Assembly: GCA_013399855.1 (NCBI GenBank) | Contig: VXAY01002462.1 | Location: 1 to 64,000 of the forward strand | Direction of reading: 5' to 3' | Source of the DNA: Oxyruncus cristatus | Lineage: Eukaryota; Chordata; Aves; Passeriformes; Cotingidae | Length of the DNA: 64,000 bases | Shown here: positions 38,802 through 50,347 of the stretch, in pieces | How positions within the stretch are numbered: position 1 is the stretch's first letter | How the letters are laid out: every line of letters begins with the position of its first letter | The notes under the pieces: generated by a model | What the model was told of the DNA's origin: nothing | The model's input: only the letters and a program-made list of their open reading frames with translations | Databases searched by the model: none | Program-made: the position numbers and the translations under genes

Positions 38802-38913
38802 CGAACGGGTGTGCGGTGCTGGGCTGCGCCGCGCTCCGGGGGCCAGGAGGCACCTCCCGTGCAGAGCCCCTGGCTCTGTCGTGTCCAAGGCTGACGGAAG
38901 GTTTTTTACAAAA

Positions 38914-39034
38914 CAGAATCACACAGAATCACAAAATCCTTCGGGTGGGAAGGGACCTCTGGAGATCATCTGGTCCAACCCCGCTGCCAAGGCAGAGTCA
39001 CCTAGAGCAGGTTACACAGGAACACTTCTGGGTG
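38914..39034 (-). mobile_element. CR1 3' end fragment, older member of a tandem pair
   Basis: It begins with the reversed CR1 end CAGAATCACACAGAATCAC, then follows CR1 text such as GGGACCTCTGGAGATCATC and CCTAGAGCAGGTTACACAGG. It is cut off after GGGTTTTGAAT where a second CR1 starts, in the same orientation. It is about 120 bp long and lies upstream of the NAPG CpG island. Confidence 0.85.
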
Positions 39035-39576
39035 GGTTTTGAATCATAGAATCATAGAATCAGACGGGTTGGAAAGGACCTCGGAGATCATCAAGTCCAA
39101 CCCTTGATCCAACCCCACTGTAGTTACTAGACTATGGCATTAAGTGCCACGTCCAGCCTCGTCTTGAAAACCTCCAGGGATGGAGAATCCACCACTTCCC
39201 TGGGCAGCCCATTCCAATGGCTGATTACTCTCTCTGTAAAGAATTTCTTTCTAATATCTAACCTAAACCTCCCCTGGCACAGCTTAAGGCCATGCCCTCT
39301 TGTCTTACGGCTGGTTGCCTGGGAGAAGAGACCAACCCCCACCTGGCTACAACCTCCTTTCAGATAGTTGTAGAGAGCGATGAGGTCTCCCCTGAGTCTT
39401 CTCTTCTCCAGGCTAAACAACCCCAGCTCCCTCAGCCTCTNTAAACTGGCCCAGCTCGTTCAGTCTCTCCTCATAAGGGAGATGCTCCAGCCTCCTCATC
39501 TTTGTGGCCCTTCACTGAACCCTCTCCAGTAGCTCCTTGACTTTCTCATAGTGGGGGAGTCCAGAACCGGGCACAG
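39031..39576 (-). mobile_element. CR1 LINE 3' fragment, second of a tandem pair
   Basis: The reversed 3' end GAATCATAGAATCATAGAAT is followed by the CR1 3' region and the end of the coding part (CCCTGGGCAGCCCATTCCAA, then CCTTTCAGATAGTTGTAGAG), cut off near AGAACCGGGCACAGC. It touches the neighbouring CR1 at a shared GAAT, consistent with insertion at that point. One ambiguous base is at 39441. Confidence 0.92.
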
Positions 39577-42499
39577 CCCCTAACAGGAATGAGCACAGGG
39601 TTGCATTTCCCAGTGTTTTCACATGGAGGCCAGTTTTTGGTAGGAGTGCACAACTCACAGGCCAAAGGCTGAACAGCCTGACCTGCCCTGCAGGAAGCCT
39701 GCAGTGGACATTCTGCTGAGGCATGCTCCTCTGACTCAGTGTTTGTGAAAACAAGAGGCTGTCTCTAGCCAGGCTAGCACAGAAACCTGATGCAGAAGGT
39801 GCGATTGGTGGCTAAGCAACCAGAGTTGCTAACACAGGCTACACAATCATGCAAGATACCCAGATTATACACTCGATACCTGAATTTAAAATGTCTTTCT
39901 TGCTGCCCATATCTCCAGCTTCCTTAACTCCTTAATTTTATTAATCAGAAACATCCCTAAGTAGCATAAGATCAGTCACCAAGCCCAGGAAGGTGTTTAT
40001 TCTCTGAACCTGGACATCATTATTGTTTTCAGTAATCTGAATAAGGGAAGTATTTATCAACAGGAGAGTCAAAGCAAAGCGAGAAGCTGGTTAAACTTGC
40101 AAAATTCTTACCAGATCATAGAAGTCATTGAAAGTCCATACTGTTTACAGGAATCAGAGCTTTACAAGTTTCTACCTCAAGTGGGAAAAGAAGCAATATT
40201 TACATGATTTCTTTTACTCTAGGTACTCATAAAACTCACAGGTCTGAATTGCTTTCACTTCCTTTTCCTTTTCCCACCTTCCCTTGATGACATGGATGCT
40301 TAATTTTCTGACTTTGGTTCTTGCATTGCACTTGAGAGGCTATCATCTATTGCAGATGGTGGAAAATCCTCCCTAAATCTTAAATGCTATTATTCTGTGT
40401 CCTAGATCAAAGTAGGGAAAAAGGTTGTAGAGAGGTTTTCTGCTTTCAAAAGCAGATGAGTGGTCACGAGAGTACTGGATAAAAATAGCTAGTCTTGCAT
40501 GATACATACACAGAAAGCTTTTTGGCCAGCACTCAGTGGTAGCACGTATAAAGTAGGGGAAGCTATGATTGGAAAGATTCCTGTGTCATCACATCTGTCT
40601 TTTCTTTCCCTTGCTATGGCAGCCAGGATAGATCTGGTCATATAACTATGAGCTTGCTGCAGTGCCTTTCAAATAAACTTGTGTTAGCTGGGAAAATAAA
40701 ACCCTAGACTGCATCATTAAATGACAAAATAACCTCAGACTATTCTTTAGAAGCACCCAGTTAATGACTTACAGTTGGTGTGTTTCCTTGTGCTAGTGCT
40801 CCCGGCCTTCTCTGTTCCCTGTGTTGTAAATATCTGTTCACTTTCTAGTGAAACTACACATGTGCGCTGTCTGGTTACACTTTATACTGGAATGACCAGA
40901 CAAAAGATTTCCAAGACTGGTAAGTATTGAATGAAATAGGATATTCCTGGGTAGCTTTTACTTTGTAGACATGGAACCTTTGGAGGTTTTACATCTGGGA
41001 AAGATCATATCACAGCATCTGATGCTTGGCTGTGAATTAGAATTCGGTGTTGAAAAATGACCAGGTACAATGTGGAAAACATTTACAGTGTTGGAGTGAC
41101 AAAGATGTGAACTCTGTAAATAGCTGTACCAGTAGAAGTCATTGATTACTAGCCAGTCCCCAGCTGCCCATCACTACACCTTGCAGAAAGCTTCTGTCTC
41201 CTATCTAAACATTTCTTCATGTACACCATTGCAACCCATAGCATTAGGCTATGAAAAACAAGGCACATAAGCTGATACAGCTCATTTTGTCTCAAATGGG
41301 TTAAAAAGCACCTATGTGAGACTTCATGGGCTAACCTTTGGCTAGAGGCTGGAGGCAAGGAGCTGGGGACAGCACTTTCCATCATGGAGGAGTCTACCCA
41401 CAGCCTTGGCATCAAACAGCCTGGGCTTCCTTCAGAAAGCTGTTAGTTGTAAAAAACTGTGAGTATGATAACAGGTAAAATTTGTTTCCCAGTTAACTCT
41501 AACTTTTCTTTGCTATGATTTTGCTTTTCTTGTTCAGAAAGTCAGAACTGACTGCAGTGAAATGTATTTTAAATCAGCTGCTGAATTCTATCTGCTGCTC
41601 CACTGTATCTGGAAGGTGAATTTAAGTTTTCCTAGATCTGGATTTCTCACCTCTGTCTGATACCCTTTTTTGGCAGCAGAACATGGAAAGTTCTGCTTGT
41701 AATTTATTAATGTCTGAAATTGGAGTCATAACTACAGTACAGCACCAGGCTGAAGAAATTATCTGTGAGGAAGGGAGAGGAATCTGCATATTTTTTCTCC
41801 CAGGCAGACTGGACCATAAGTAGTGGTCTAATGAACAATTGGGTCAGGTAAATTTTGGGCCCATAATATACACCAAAATGTGCTATTTGATCACTCAAAC
41901 CCACTGCCATGTTTTCAGTGCTCTGTACCCTTTCTTTTCCTGTCTTTTGCATTAAATCCATATAACTCATTTGTCTGTGAGAAATTACTAGTTCTTGTTT
42001 TAATGGATATGGCAGAAAGCAAACGAATAGCTCTGAGGGCAGGAAAATTAATAAAGACTGGTTTTCTCTAGATTTTTGTCTCCCTACTGATTGTCTTTAA
42101 TTAAATAGCAGAAGACTATGGTGTGAGCATGCCTTTTATTAGACATCAGAGAATAAAGAGAGAGGGATTATACATATACCAGCTGGGGGTCGGTGGTAAT
42201 GTCTCAAAGTGTAATTGGCTTTCCAGATTCATTGGACATGAGATAGGAGGAGGGTATTCTAGTGTCTAATGAGGTGATCTAATGCGAAACATTGATTATG
42301 CCTTCCACACTATTTATTGAACATAAATACTTTGCATATTTCTTTTGAAGGTTAAGTAAGGTGTTCTGTCCACCTAGGAAAGGCAAGTTATTTTTTTGAG
42401 GGTGTAAGAAGACGCATCATGATAACAAGTCCCTTTTAGTCCCTACCTACTATTCCTCCAGCCTCCCTTGCTTCCCACAAGAATCCATTTTCCTCAGTC
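39577..42499. other. Non-coding DNA upstream of NAPG
   Basis: No coding exon, RNA gene or clear repeat was recognised. Composition is AT-rich and the open frames are short and unrelated to known families. Confidence 0.55.
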
Positions 42500-43200
42500 A
42501 TGACAACCCTCAAATGTAATTTATGTACAATCAAATTAATTTTATACAACAGTTCATGTATGTCTCACAAAGATATGTACAGTATCTACAGATGTGAATA
42601 ATGCTCTTCTACTGAAGAGTGGAGCCACCTATTCTGGTTGGGATTTTGAGAGCTCAAGGCTGGATAAAAGCCTGTAATTGACACCATACCACTTCACACA
42701 TGCTGCAGTGGGAATCTGGCAGACTTGATATTTTTGGCATTTGTCACCTCCTGGACTTGTTTCTTGATACTTCCTTACCTTCTCAGCCACTGCATCAGCA
42801 AGCGATGATAACTTGCTTTCATACCTGATGGTTATATCCACCACCAGTGCCTGACCCACCCTTAATCAATACTTGTAGAGCTTGTTTTGGTGGTCTTATA
42901 GGAGTTGCTGCTAATTTTTTCTTTCCCAAAGTTGGCAATTCCACAGTCCTTACATTGCAATCTGTTCCAGTTAAAAAAATCTGCCTTCTGCTTAGAAAGA
43001 TGACCTTGGAGCAAAAATTTCCTGTTCTGAGACTGGGACCTCACCACAAACCACTTCTGAAATGAAGTGACTGCTTCTGGGTCCCAAATTGTTATTGTTT
43101 TTGGCTAGGCTCTTGTTAGCTGACTCTGTTGCCTCAAGCAATTTACCAAGTGGTCCCACCTGCACAAAGAGGGGGTCAGGAATATATGATGTGGGCATGA
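42500..43200 (-). mobile_element. Fossil non-LTR retrotransposon with an R2-like C-terminus
   Basis: On the minus strand, 42859 downward reads ALVVDITIRYES, then SSLADAVAEKVRKYQ; after a one-base shift QVQEVTNAKNIKSARFPL; back in the first frame KWYGVNYRLLSSLEL; then in another frame a VAPLFSRRALFTSVDTVHIF segment. This ordered series resembles the region after the restriction-like endonuclease core at the C-terminus of R2-clade LINEs. The ORF is broken by frameshifts and stops. Sequence from about 43200 to 43900 looks like decayed coding sequence too, but no reverse transcriptase motif was recognised. The clade assignment is inference from memory. Confidence 0.5.
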
Positions 43201-46127
43201 ATTGCTTAGGTCAATTGCTTTAGGTACCACCTGATAAACATGTTATCATAGCTTTGCTTTAGCTTCTCTTTCTGTTGATGAAGTAACTTCTTCAAGATAG
43301 AGCACCTACATAATTTAAAGATGCGACACCTTTTCTGCTCCAGCTTTCCAACTTCAGAACCTCTAGCAACCTTTTCCCTTTTTCTGCATTTTCCCTTCTT
43401 TCACAGAAATCTCTCACATCCAGCTCTCCTGGTAGAAAGCCAGTTATTCCTCCCACAGAATCCATCTGGCGTTAATGGCTTTTGATGGCTCTTTCATTGC
43501 TTTGCAGCAGTTTATCCACAAGATGTTTAGTGCCTCATGGAATGACATGAAGCATTGTTCCCCAAATCAAGATGCATTCATAACTTGACATGAACATGTA
43601 TCCATCAATTTGTCACTGAAATAGTGTTTGACATAGATCCCAGAACAGAGGCAGGAAAACATAACAGTTCTCACCAATTTTGAAAGCATAATTAGATTTT
43701 TCCACTATTCTACAGGATTGCCAACATAATGAATGGTTCTTCCAGATGCCAGCTTCTACTCTATACCCATGAACAGGGAAGTGAGGAAAGAAAGATCAGG
43801 GGTATCCTCTCCAATGGCCCAATCACTGATATCCAATAAAATCACTAAGTCTGCCCAAACTTTTGGTCACTTCTTTTGACTGAATAGTTTTGTACTCCTG
43901 AAGCAAGATTTTCAGAGAAAGGATAAAAAATACCCTGTTTGTTTGTTTGTTTGTTTTTTGGCTTAACCTTTGTCAACATTGTTTTTCTTAGTCTGCTTCA
44001 GAAAAGCATGTGTATATCTCCTAGCCTCCTACCTAGAACCAGGCATGCAATCCTGGACAAAAGCTGCTATGCAGTGCTCTCTTTTTTTGAACTGTGAATT
44101 AGACACATTAGTGTTTCTATGTTGACAGAGGCACAGCTAGTGTTCTCCTTAGTCAAGTTCATTCTCAGAGCATGCCCAGTTGCTAGATTTTGCTCCACAT
44201 GGCAGCATGGAGTAACTAAAACATCTGCTGCATTCCTCCAGTGTTTTATTCCTCAAGATAAAATGTTTTCTGAGGTCAATTGCTTTGATCATGTATCTGA
44301 ACATCTTACCTCATTACACCATTGATTAGACAACAATAGCAAAAGCCTATTTCACCCTGTGGAGGAGTCAGTTCTCTAACTCTGAGTTGTTATTTACATT
44401 TACTCTTATCATGCAGCTGCAGTACATGTCTGCAACAGCCTAAACTATGCACTTTGTAAGTCTTTTTTAATGACCTGATTATCAAAACTTGTGTGGCATC
44501 CATGTGGGTACGCTGCTGAAGGCCTCCCAAGGTACTGAAATCAGTTCCATGGGCACCCTGGCTGACTGAGATGTAAAGCTCTATTGTTCTTTGTGTAAAC
44601 ATCAGAAGTAAAGAAAATAAACCTTCCAGTTCGTTTAGCACTGTTAAAGATGGTGATTCTTACTCTCAAACATAGCATTGAGATAGTTTTAAAAATGTGC
44701 AAGAAGAATTTGATAACAGGATTCCATTTGATTGAGTGGCCTGCAAGACTCTTTAGTCCCCCACAAAGACTACATCTGTATATCAGGTGTTGGTTTCTAG
44801 ATAAAGGTAGTAAAAATCTCCTTTAGACTTCTGTCTGTAGACTGGAGAAAATCTCCTTCAAGTCACTACAGTGACTGAAATTTCCGTTCTCTAATAAAAA
44901 ATCAAACACCTTTAGCCCCTCTATGTGAATGTATGCTATCCAAAGCTGTGAGAAGAGCTCGGTGAGCTGCATCATCCAGAGACACTTTGATGTGCAGTTT
45001 GGATTCAATGGTCATCATGAACCTCTGAAAATTTGTTTAGAAGGGTTGAACAAGATGTACACAAAGTGCATTCTACTAGTCTAAGCTATAGGCCGTTGTC
45101 TGCATTTAAAGCTTTCCGTTAATTTCCTTTCAGAAAACAAAAGTGAAGTCAAGACAGACATTAGGCATTTCATGTCCTCCCACCAGAGCTTACATTTCTC
45201 TTTCAGTAGACCAGTAGTAGTTACAATCCACAGTATTGTAAGCAGCTCATGTTAGTTAATGATAAACATTTAGAGAAGAGTCTTTGTTCATTCATAATAG
45301 TTAGCTGTGGCCCATTCATGAATTTCCCTTGAAATATAGATAAAACTTTAGCAAACATACAATTTCCTTCACTATAATACTTTCTAAGTTGCAGACAGTT
45401 TTCAATATTAGTTTAACTAAGCTTTGTATTTCACATGAGTCCTGTAAACCATAATATTTTAAATTGATTCAGTTCAAATAATCCACCATTTCTTTTGTGT
45501 GATTAATTTTGATAAAAATCTGACTTTATTTTCTCCTCCAGAACAGATGTTTTATTACTGTAGTGCATGTAGGACAGAACTCAGAGGGTTTCTTTCTCAT
45601 GAAAAGTAAATGTTTTATATTTTGTGAAAGTAATTTATGATATCAGGTTAGCCTGTCTTTGGGCTATCCACAGATAAATAATTAAACTGTTTCTCATATG
45701 CTTAAAGCATGTGAGCATAGTGAATTCTCTTAAATGCAATTGCCTTAATTGTCATATTCTCTCACAAACACTAATGGGGAAATTTCAATCTGGATGCATC
45801 AAAATCTCCGGTACAATTCATATTATTTATGTTTACCCTTAATGTGGGAAATCAATCTCTGAAAATGTGGATAGGTCTCCATTTTTATTTTGAAGAATTG
45901 TAGAGTGAATCAACTACCAATTCTTTCTTTTAAGCCGCAAAATTTATTTTCTTGTCTCTAAACCTGCTCAACAAAGATCAATTACTGAACTTACAGATCT
46001 GCTTCCCCCCCACACATACATAATCAATAAAGACTACAGACTGACCTACAGAGGAGGAAAGGTAACTCAAGGTAGTGTTTCCCTGCAATTCTGCATGCCA
46101 GGTCTTCCTGGTGATGGATGTGCTTTT
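43201..46127. other. Non-coding DNA, partly decayed LINE-like
   Basis: The first 700 bp may extend the fossil LINE next to it. The rest shows nothing beyond a (GTTT)n tract at 43939-43956. Confidence 0.5.
43939..43956. repeat. (GTTT)n microsatellite
   Basis: Four to five GTTT units followed by a T run. Confidence 0.85.
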
Positions 46128-46416
46128 TACAAGAAAGATGGAGAGGGACAAGGGGCAATGGATTCAAACTAAAAGATAGTAGATTTAGATTAGATATTAG
46201 GAAGAAATTTTTCACTGTGAGGGTGGTGAGGCACTGGAAGAGGTTTCCTAGAGAAGTTGTAGATGTCCCATCCCTGGAGGTGTTTAAGGCCAGACTGGAT
46301 GGGGCTCTGAGCAACCTGGCCTGGTAGAAGGTGCCCCTGCCCATTGCCAGAGGTGTGGAACTAGATGATATTTAAGGTCCCTTCCAACACAAACCATTCT
46401 ATGATTCTATGATTCC
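46128..46416 (+). mobile_element. CR1 LINE 3' end with intact terminal repeats
   Basis: The sequence runs from CAAGAAAGATGGAGAGGGAC through GAAGAAATTTTTCACTGTGA to the terminus ATTCTATGATTCTATGATTC at 46397-46416. A small deletion lies near 46148. It is among the best-preserved CR1 3' ends in the window and is 5' truncated as usual. Confidence 0.93.
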
Positions 46417-49109
46417 ATTATAAAAATCATAAGCAGTACTTACAACAACAATTAAGTTATCATTATTTACAATGTCTACCACTGAAAAATGGTGTAACTA
46501 AAACAGAGTGGCAAATTCTCACTTGTCGTGTTTTGGAGCTTGACACGGTATTTGGCAACTCAACAGTCCATATTCTGTAAATATCAGAGAACAGGAGCTT
46601 AGTCATCCCTTTTGGAGCTCAGTCATGTGGATGTAGGTCAATAAATTGTCTCAGATTTATTGGCCGTTGTAATGAAACCTAGCAAACACAGGAGGGCTCT
46701 ATGTGAACATATATTAAGAAACATTTAAGTTGGTGCCAGACAGGAGCCCTATGTTCTGGTGTTACATAATCTTAATTTGCAATGCAGTTTAAAGAAATAG
46801 AAGATTTTGCTATGAAATTACCATTTGTTTTGGATATCTATGGGTTTATAAAAGCATTGTCTCCATGCTGGATCATAGAAATGTAAAAATAAATCATATA
46901 AACCCCAGCTGAAGAGGACCATTACGAAACATATAAAATCAAATTCCTGATTTTGTAAATTATGCTGAGTGTATTAATTCTTTATGAAACAGGTTTAGAT
47001 TTAGCTCTCAGAAATATATCACTGTACAACACAAACTGATTTCTGACAGGAAAAAATTGTCTCTTTCCTTGATTTTATATTACAAATCCTAATTTTTCCG
47101 TATTGCTACCATGGAAACAAATGGAGAATAAATGCAGTAAAGGGAACAAAAAGCCACTATTGCATAATGGGCTTTGGTCAAACAGGCTTTCACAACAAGG
47201 CTGCACTGCAGCACAGCTGAGCTACTGTGAGTCCCTTGGGGCAGGATCTGGTCTTGCCCATGCCAGTGTGCAACTGCTTGTGGTGAGGCCTCCAACTCAA
47301 TTTGAAGGAAGGGGGCTGTGCAGCCACTCAGCATCCCCTGTATCAAACACAGCCAAAGTGAATGTGTCCCATATCAGGCAGTGCTATGAGAGAGGGTGGG
47401 TGTCTCCTCTCTGTCTGGTGGCCCCTGCCCACCACCCCTTTCACGGGACAATTCTGTGAAAATAAATAGAGGATAAATAAAATCTTTCTGTAACAATAAT
47501 GTGGCAGCCCCTGCAAGAAGAAACCCATCTCCAACTCTCGTGAGAACAGTGTGGGTGATGATTACCAATGACAGTAATAATAAGGAAAGGGAAGCCATGG
47601 TTTCCTTGTCTGTCTGAGGATGCTCACCTGTGAAGGAATGCTGCTTTGCTGGGGCCAGGTGCTGCTTTGCTGGAGCCAGGGTGCTGCTCTGGACTTTACA
47701 CAGGAGGTGTCACAGGCTTGTTCCCTCCCCTCATCCACAACTGTCTACGTAAGTTAAGGAGCTTTGTTCCAACATTTATTACCATGGAAAGAAAAACATT
47801 ATATGTGGAGAAGAAAGGCACTAAATTGGATTTTTCCAGCTCAAATTTGAGCATCTAGCTGAAGATCCCATGGTAGAAGTGTTTTTCTGTTGGACAGTTC
47901 CTGAAGCCACTTGTAGCTCAGCTACCTTACAGGTGCACCATCCCCTTTGTTGTTCAACACGGACTTCTAGAGAGTAATGTAGATGTTAAAAGTGTAAATC
48001 CAGGCTGTTGGGAATAATGAAGGTGGCCTATTGACAGAAACCTCAAGATCAAACTATTCGGAAGAATCCACAAAAAGTTCATTACCAGATCAGAAATCAA
48101 AGTTAAAGGTACTCCAGTAGGATGAAGAATTGTACAAGACTCTTAGATTAATCCTTTAGGACTTAATTATCTCAGTTCAGTTGTACACCAACATTGCACG
48201 TGAGTGCCCCCAGTAAGCAATATCATTTGTCAGGCCCATCACATTTCCATTGTAATTCTAGTTGACTTTGATGTTTAAATCTGCCACATTAAGACCACCT
48301 CCAGCAGGCTGGTGGTTAGATTTCATTATAATTGGGGGGTTTGCTTTTTTTGTTTTCTAGGACTTTTCTTTTGCCAGGAAGTATAAACCTACACTGACAT
48401 AGCTAATGATGCATTGATTTATAAACCCTTTTGGAAGGAAAGTACATTACAAAGGATTTCTGGAATGCAATTTTTAACCCAGATAATAATTTCATAATCG
48501 ATTTTTCATTCTGAAAAAAATTATTTTTATTTAGTAGACATTGTTAATTACTACTAGTAATCTTAAGCGGGTTTTTTTCTCTTCTCCCTTCAATGATAAA
48601 AGACTACAGAATACATTTCTAAAGGGACATGTAGTAGTTCTTCTAGGGATCTACAAAGTACAGCTAATCAGCATGGAAAGATTAAGTTCTTATGTTATAG
48701 ACATGCTGTTGTTGACTAGTGGGTTATCATTTCTTTGCAGAAAGCAGTGTTATAAAAATAATTGAAGGCACACTTACACATGTACAAACAGAGTAGCCAG
48801 GCAGGGAAGGATGTTCAGTTACTGACCCAAGCTTTGAAATTGGAATTTCTGCAGAGGTTGTTGCTTGTTGAATGTGTGCATTGTCTCATTATGAGAACAA
48901 GTCAGAACATACAAACTTCCGACCTAAATTTATATGAAAATATTCTCAGCAAAGTTTGGATCAAGGCCCTGGGTTAAGTCTTAATTCAGATCATCATATG
49001 TCCTTTCGTTAGGATTACCAGGAAAATGTTGGCTTGAGACCAGATTTTCCCCCTCAAATGCTTGTTGCAGGGTCTGTTGAAGTATTCCAGATTGATTGCT
49101 GTGCCTACA
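46417..49109. other. Non-coding DNA, no gene recognised
   Basis: Nothing was recognised apart from a short local duplication of GCTGCTTTGCTGG-type sequence at about 47640-47690. Confidence 0.55.
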
Positions 49110-50102
49110 TGTCATGGGTTCACTTGTTGTAAAGAAACTAAACGTGGAATTTTCCCTTCCCCCTGCCCCACTGTGTGTGGGGGGAGGTTTGAATGGGCAG
49201 GCTGGGATTGCCTTGGGTATTTTGACTAACACGAAAGAACTGGCCAGTAGACTGACATTCCAGCCTAATGGCCTGGGGAGGGACTACGAGATTCTTTTTT
49301 TGTTGTTTTGGGGGTTTTTTTCCCTCTCCTGGAAAGCGGGGAAGGAGTCATAGTTCATGGTTGCGGGAACGGAGGGAAGGAGGTGCGTTGCAAAAGCTGG
49401 GAGGCTGCTTTGTTCTCAGCCTGGCTACCTGCCTTACTGGCACCCTGTTTCCTGCCCCCCACCCCACCCGGGTGGACCTGCTTGGACTTCATCGGAGAGG
49501 AACTATTTGGGAAGAGAGCCACCTTTGTTTTCCCTCCCCCGGCTCACGTGCTTTTGGCAGCGGTTTTTGTGCACCTCAGCGAAGAAAGGGGGAGTCACAC
49601 GGCCAGCAGACACTGTGAGTCCATTTTGGGAAGAACCCTTATTTCTTATTTTTCCCCTTCCCAGTGAGGGAGAGGGAAGGGCTCCATTTCAGCTCCCCCA
49701 GCACACCAAGGGCCTCCACGTGGCGTGTGCCAGAGCCCAACAGCGCCCCCTGTCGGCCAACCCCGAGCACTGCAGGCTCTGCGCCTCCAGCGATCCAACA
49801 GCGCCCCCTGCTGGCTGTGGTTAGAATTGCACCAAAAAGCACAAACTGAACTGTTTACTTTTCATTGAAAGGGATTTTTGGGTATGGGATTATTGTTCAG
49901 TTGGGATTTGTTTTCTGTTCTTTTGTTGTTCTGCTAATACAATCTATCCTTTAATAAAGGGCTGTTATTTTTCCTTTCTCCACACTTTCTCAATTGGAGC
50001 CTCTTAATTTCGGATTTACAATTGCTTAGAGGGAGGAGTTTTGGTCTTCCTTATAACTCATCCTCCTTAGCAAAACACTTCCGTCGTCTTTAAACTGAGA
50101 CA
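49110..50102 (+). mobile_element. Solo LTR of an endogenous retrovirus, with target site duplication
   Basis: The element starts TGTCATGGG and ends GAGACA, so it has TG...CA ends, and is flanked on both sides by CTACA (49105-49109 and 50103-50107), a perfect 5-bp target duplication. A poly(A) signal AATAAA lies at 49953-49958, about 145 bp from the 3' end, which sets the plus orientation. No gag, pol or env sequence adjoins it, so the provirus has recombined to a single LTR. A 5-bp duplication suits an ERVL-like or gammaretrovirus-like origin; the family was not named. The open frames inside it are not genes. Confidence 0.88.
49738..49815 (-). promoter_or_regulatory. Pair of CTCF-like motifs inside the solo LTR
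   Basis: On the minus strand 49815-49797 reads GCCAGCAGGGGGCGCTGTTG, a full match to the vertebrate core CCASYAGRKGGCRS. A second copy, CAGGGGGCGCTG with two mismatches to the 14-base core, lies 58 bp away in the same orientation. The two share the flanking CAACAGCGCCCCCTG, so they arose as a repeat within the LTR. Binding is predicted only. Confidence 0.6.
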
Positions 50103-50319
50103 CTACATAATGGAAAATACCCTATGTTTTCTTCATGTGAATGTCTAGAAAGACAGAAGGAAGATGAGTATGTTACTGCAGTACAGCTGTGGGTTTTCTA
50201 AGCAAATCTGGCCCACAGACACATTTACATAGCAAATCTCCCAATCACTGCTTCCATTTAGATGAAACACAAGTATCTTGTCATTCTAATCTCTCCACAG
50301 GATATTAATCTCAGCTTGT

Positions 50320-50347
50320 AAAAAAAAAAAAAAAAAGAGAGAGAGAC
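50320..50347. repeat. Poly(A) followed by (GA)n
   Basis: About 17 A bases then five to six GA units. Confidence 0.85.

Larger units (their letters stand above)
38110..38870 (-). promoter_or_regulatory. NAPG: CpG island promoter of NAPG
   Basis: A sharp rise in GC and CpG marks this block in otherwise AT-rich DNA, and it covers the NAPG start codon and intron 1 start. No TATA box was noticed. Motifs seen include CGGAAG (38615-38620, ETS-like), GCGCCTGCGC (38675-38684, NRF1-like, with a related half site at 38661-38669) and a YY1-like GCCGCCATCTCG (38548-38559) over the start codon. These fit a broad, housekeeping-type promoter; factor binding is inferred. Confidence 0.75.

Noticed and set aside
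38406..39049. Long overlapping plus- and minus-strand open frames in the CpG island (up to 174 codons)
   Set aside because: They are open because GC-rich sequence has few stop codons, they overlap in several frames, contain the 15-bp minisatellite and run into CR1 sequence. No domain or family similarity is visible.
49268..49849. Several overlapping open frames of 60 to 155 codons
   Set aside because: All lie inside the solo LTR, which is non-coding, and result from its GC-rich composition.
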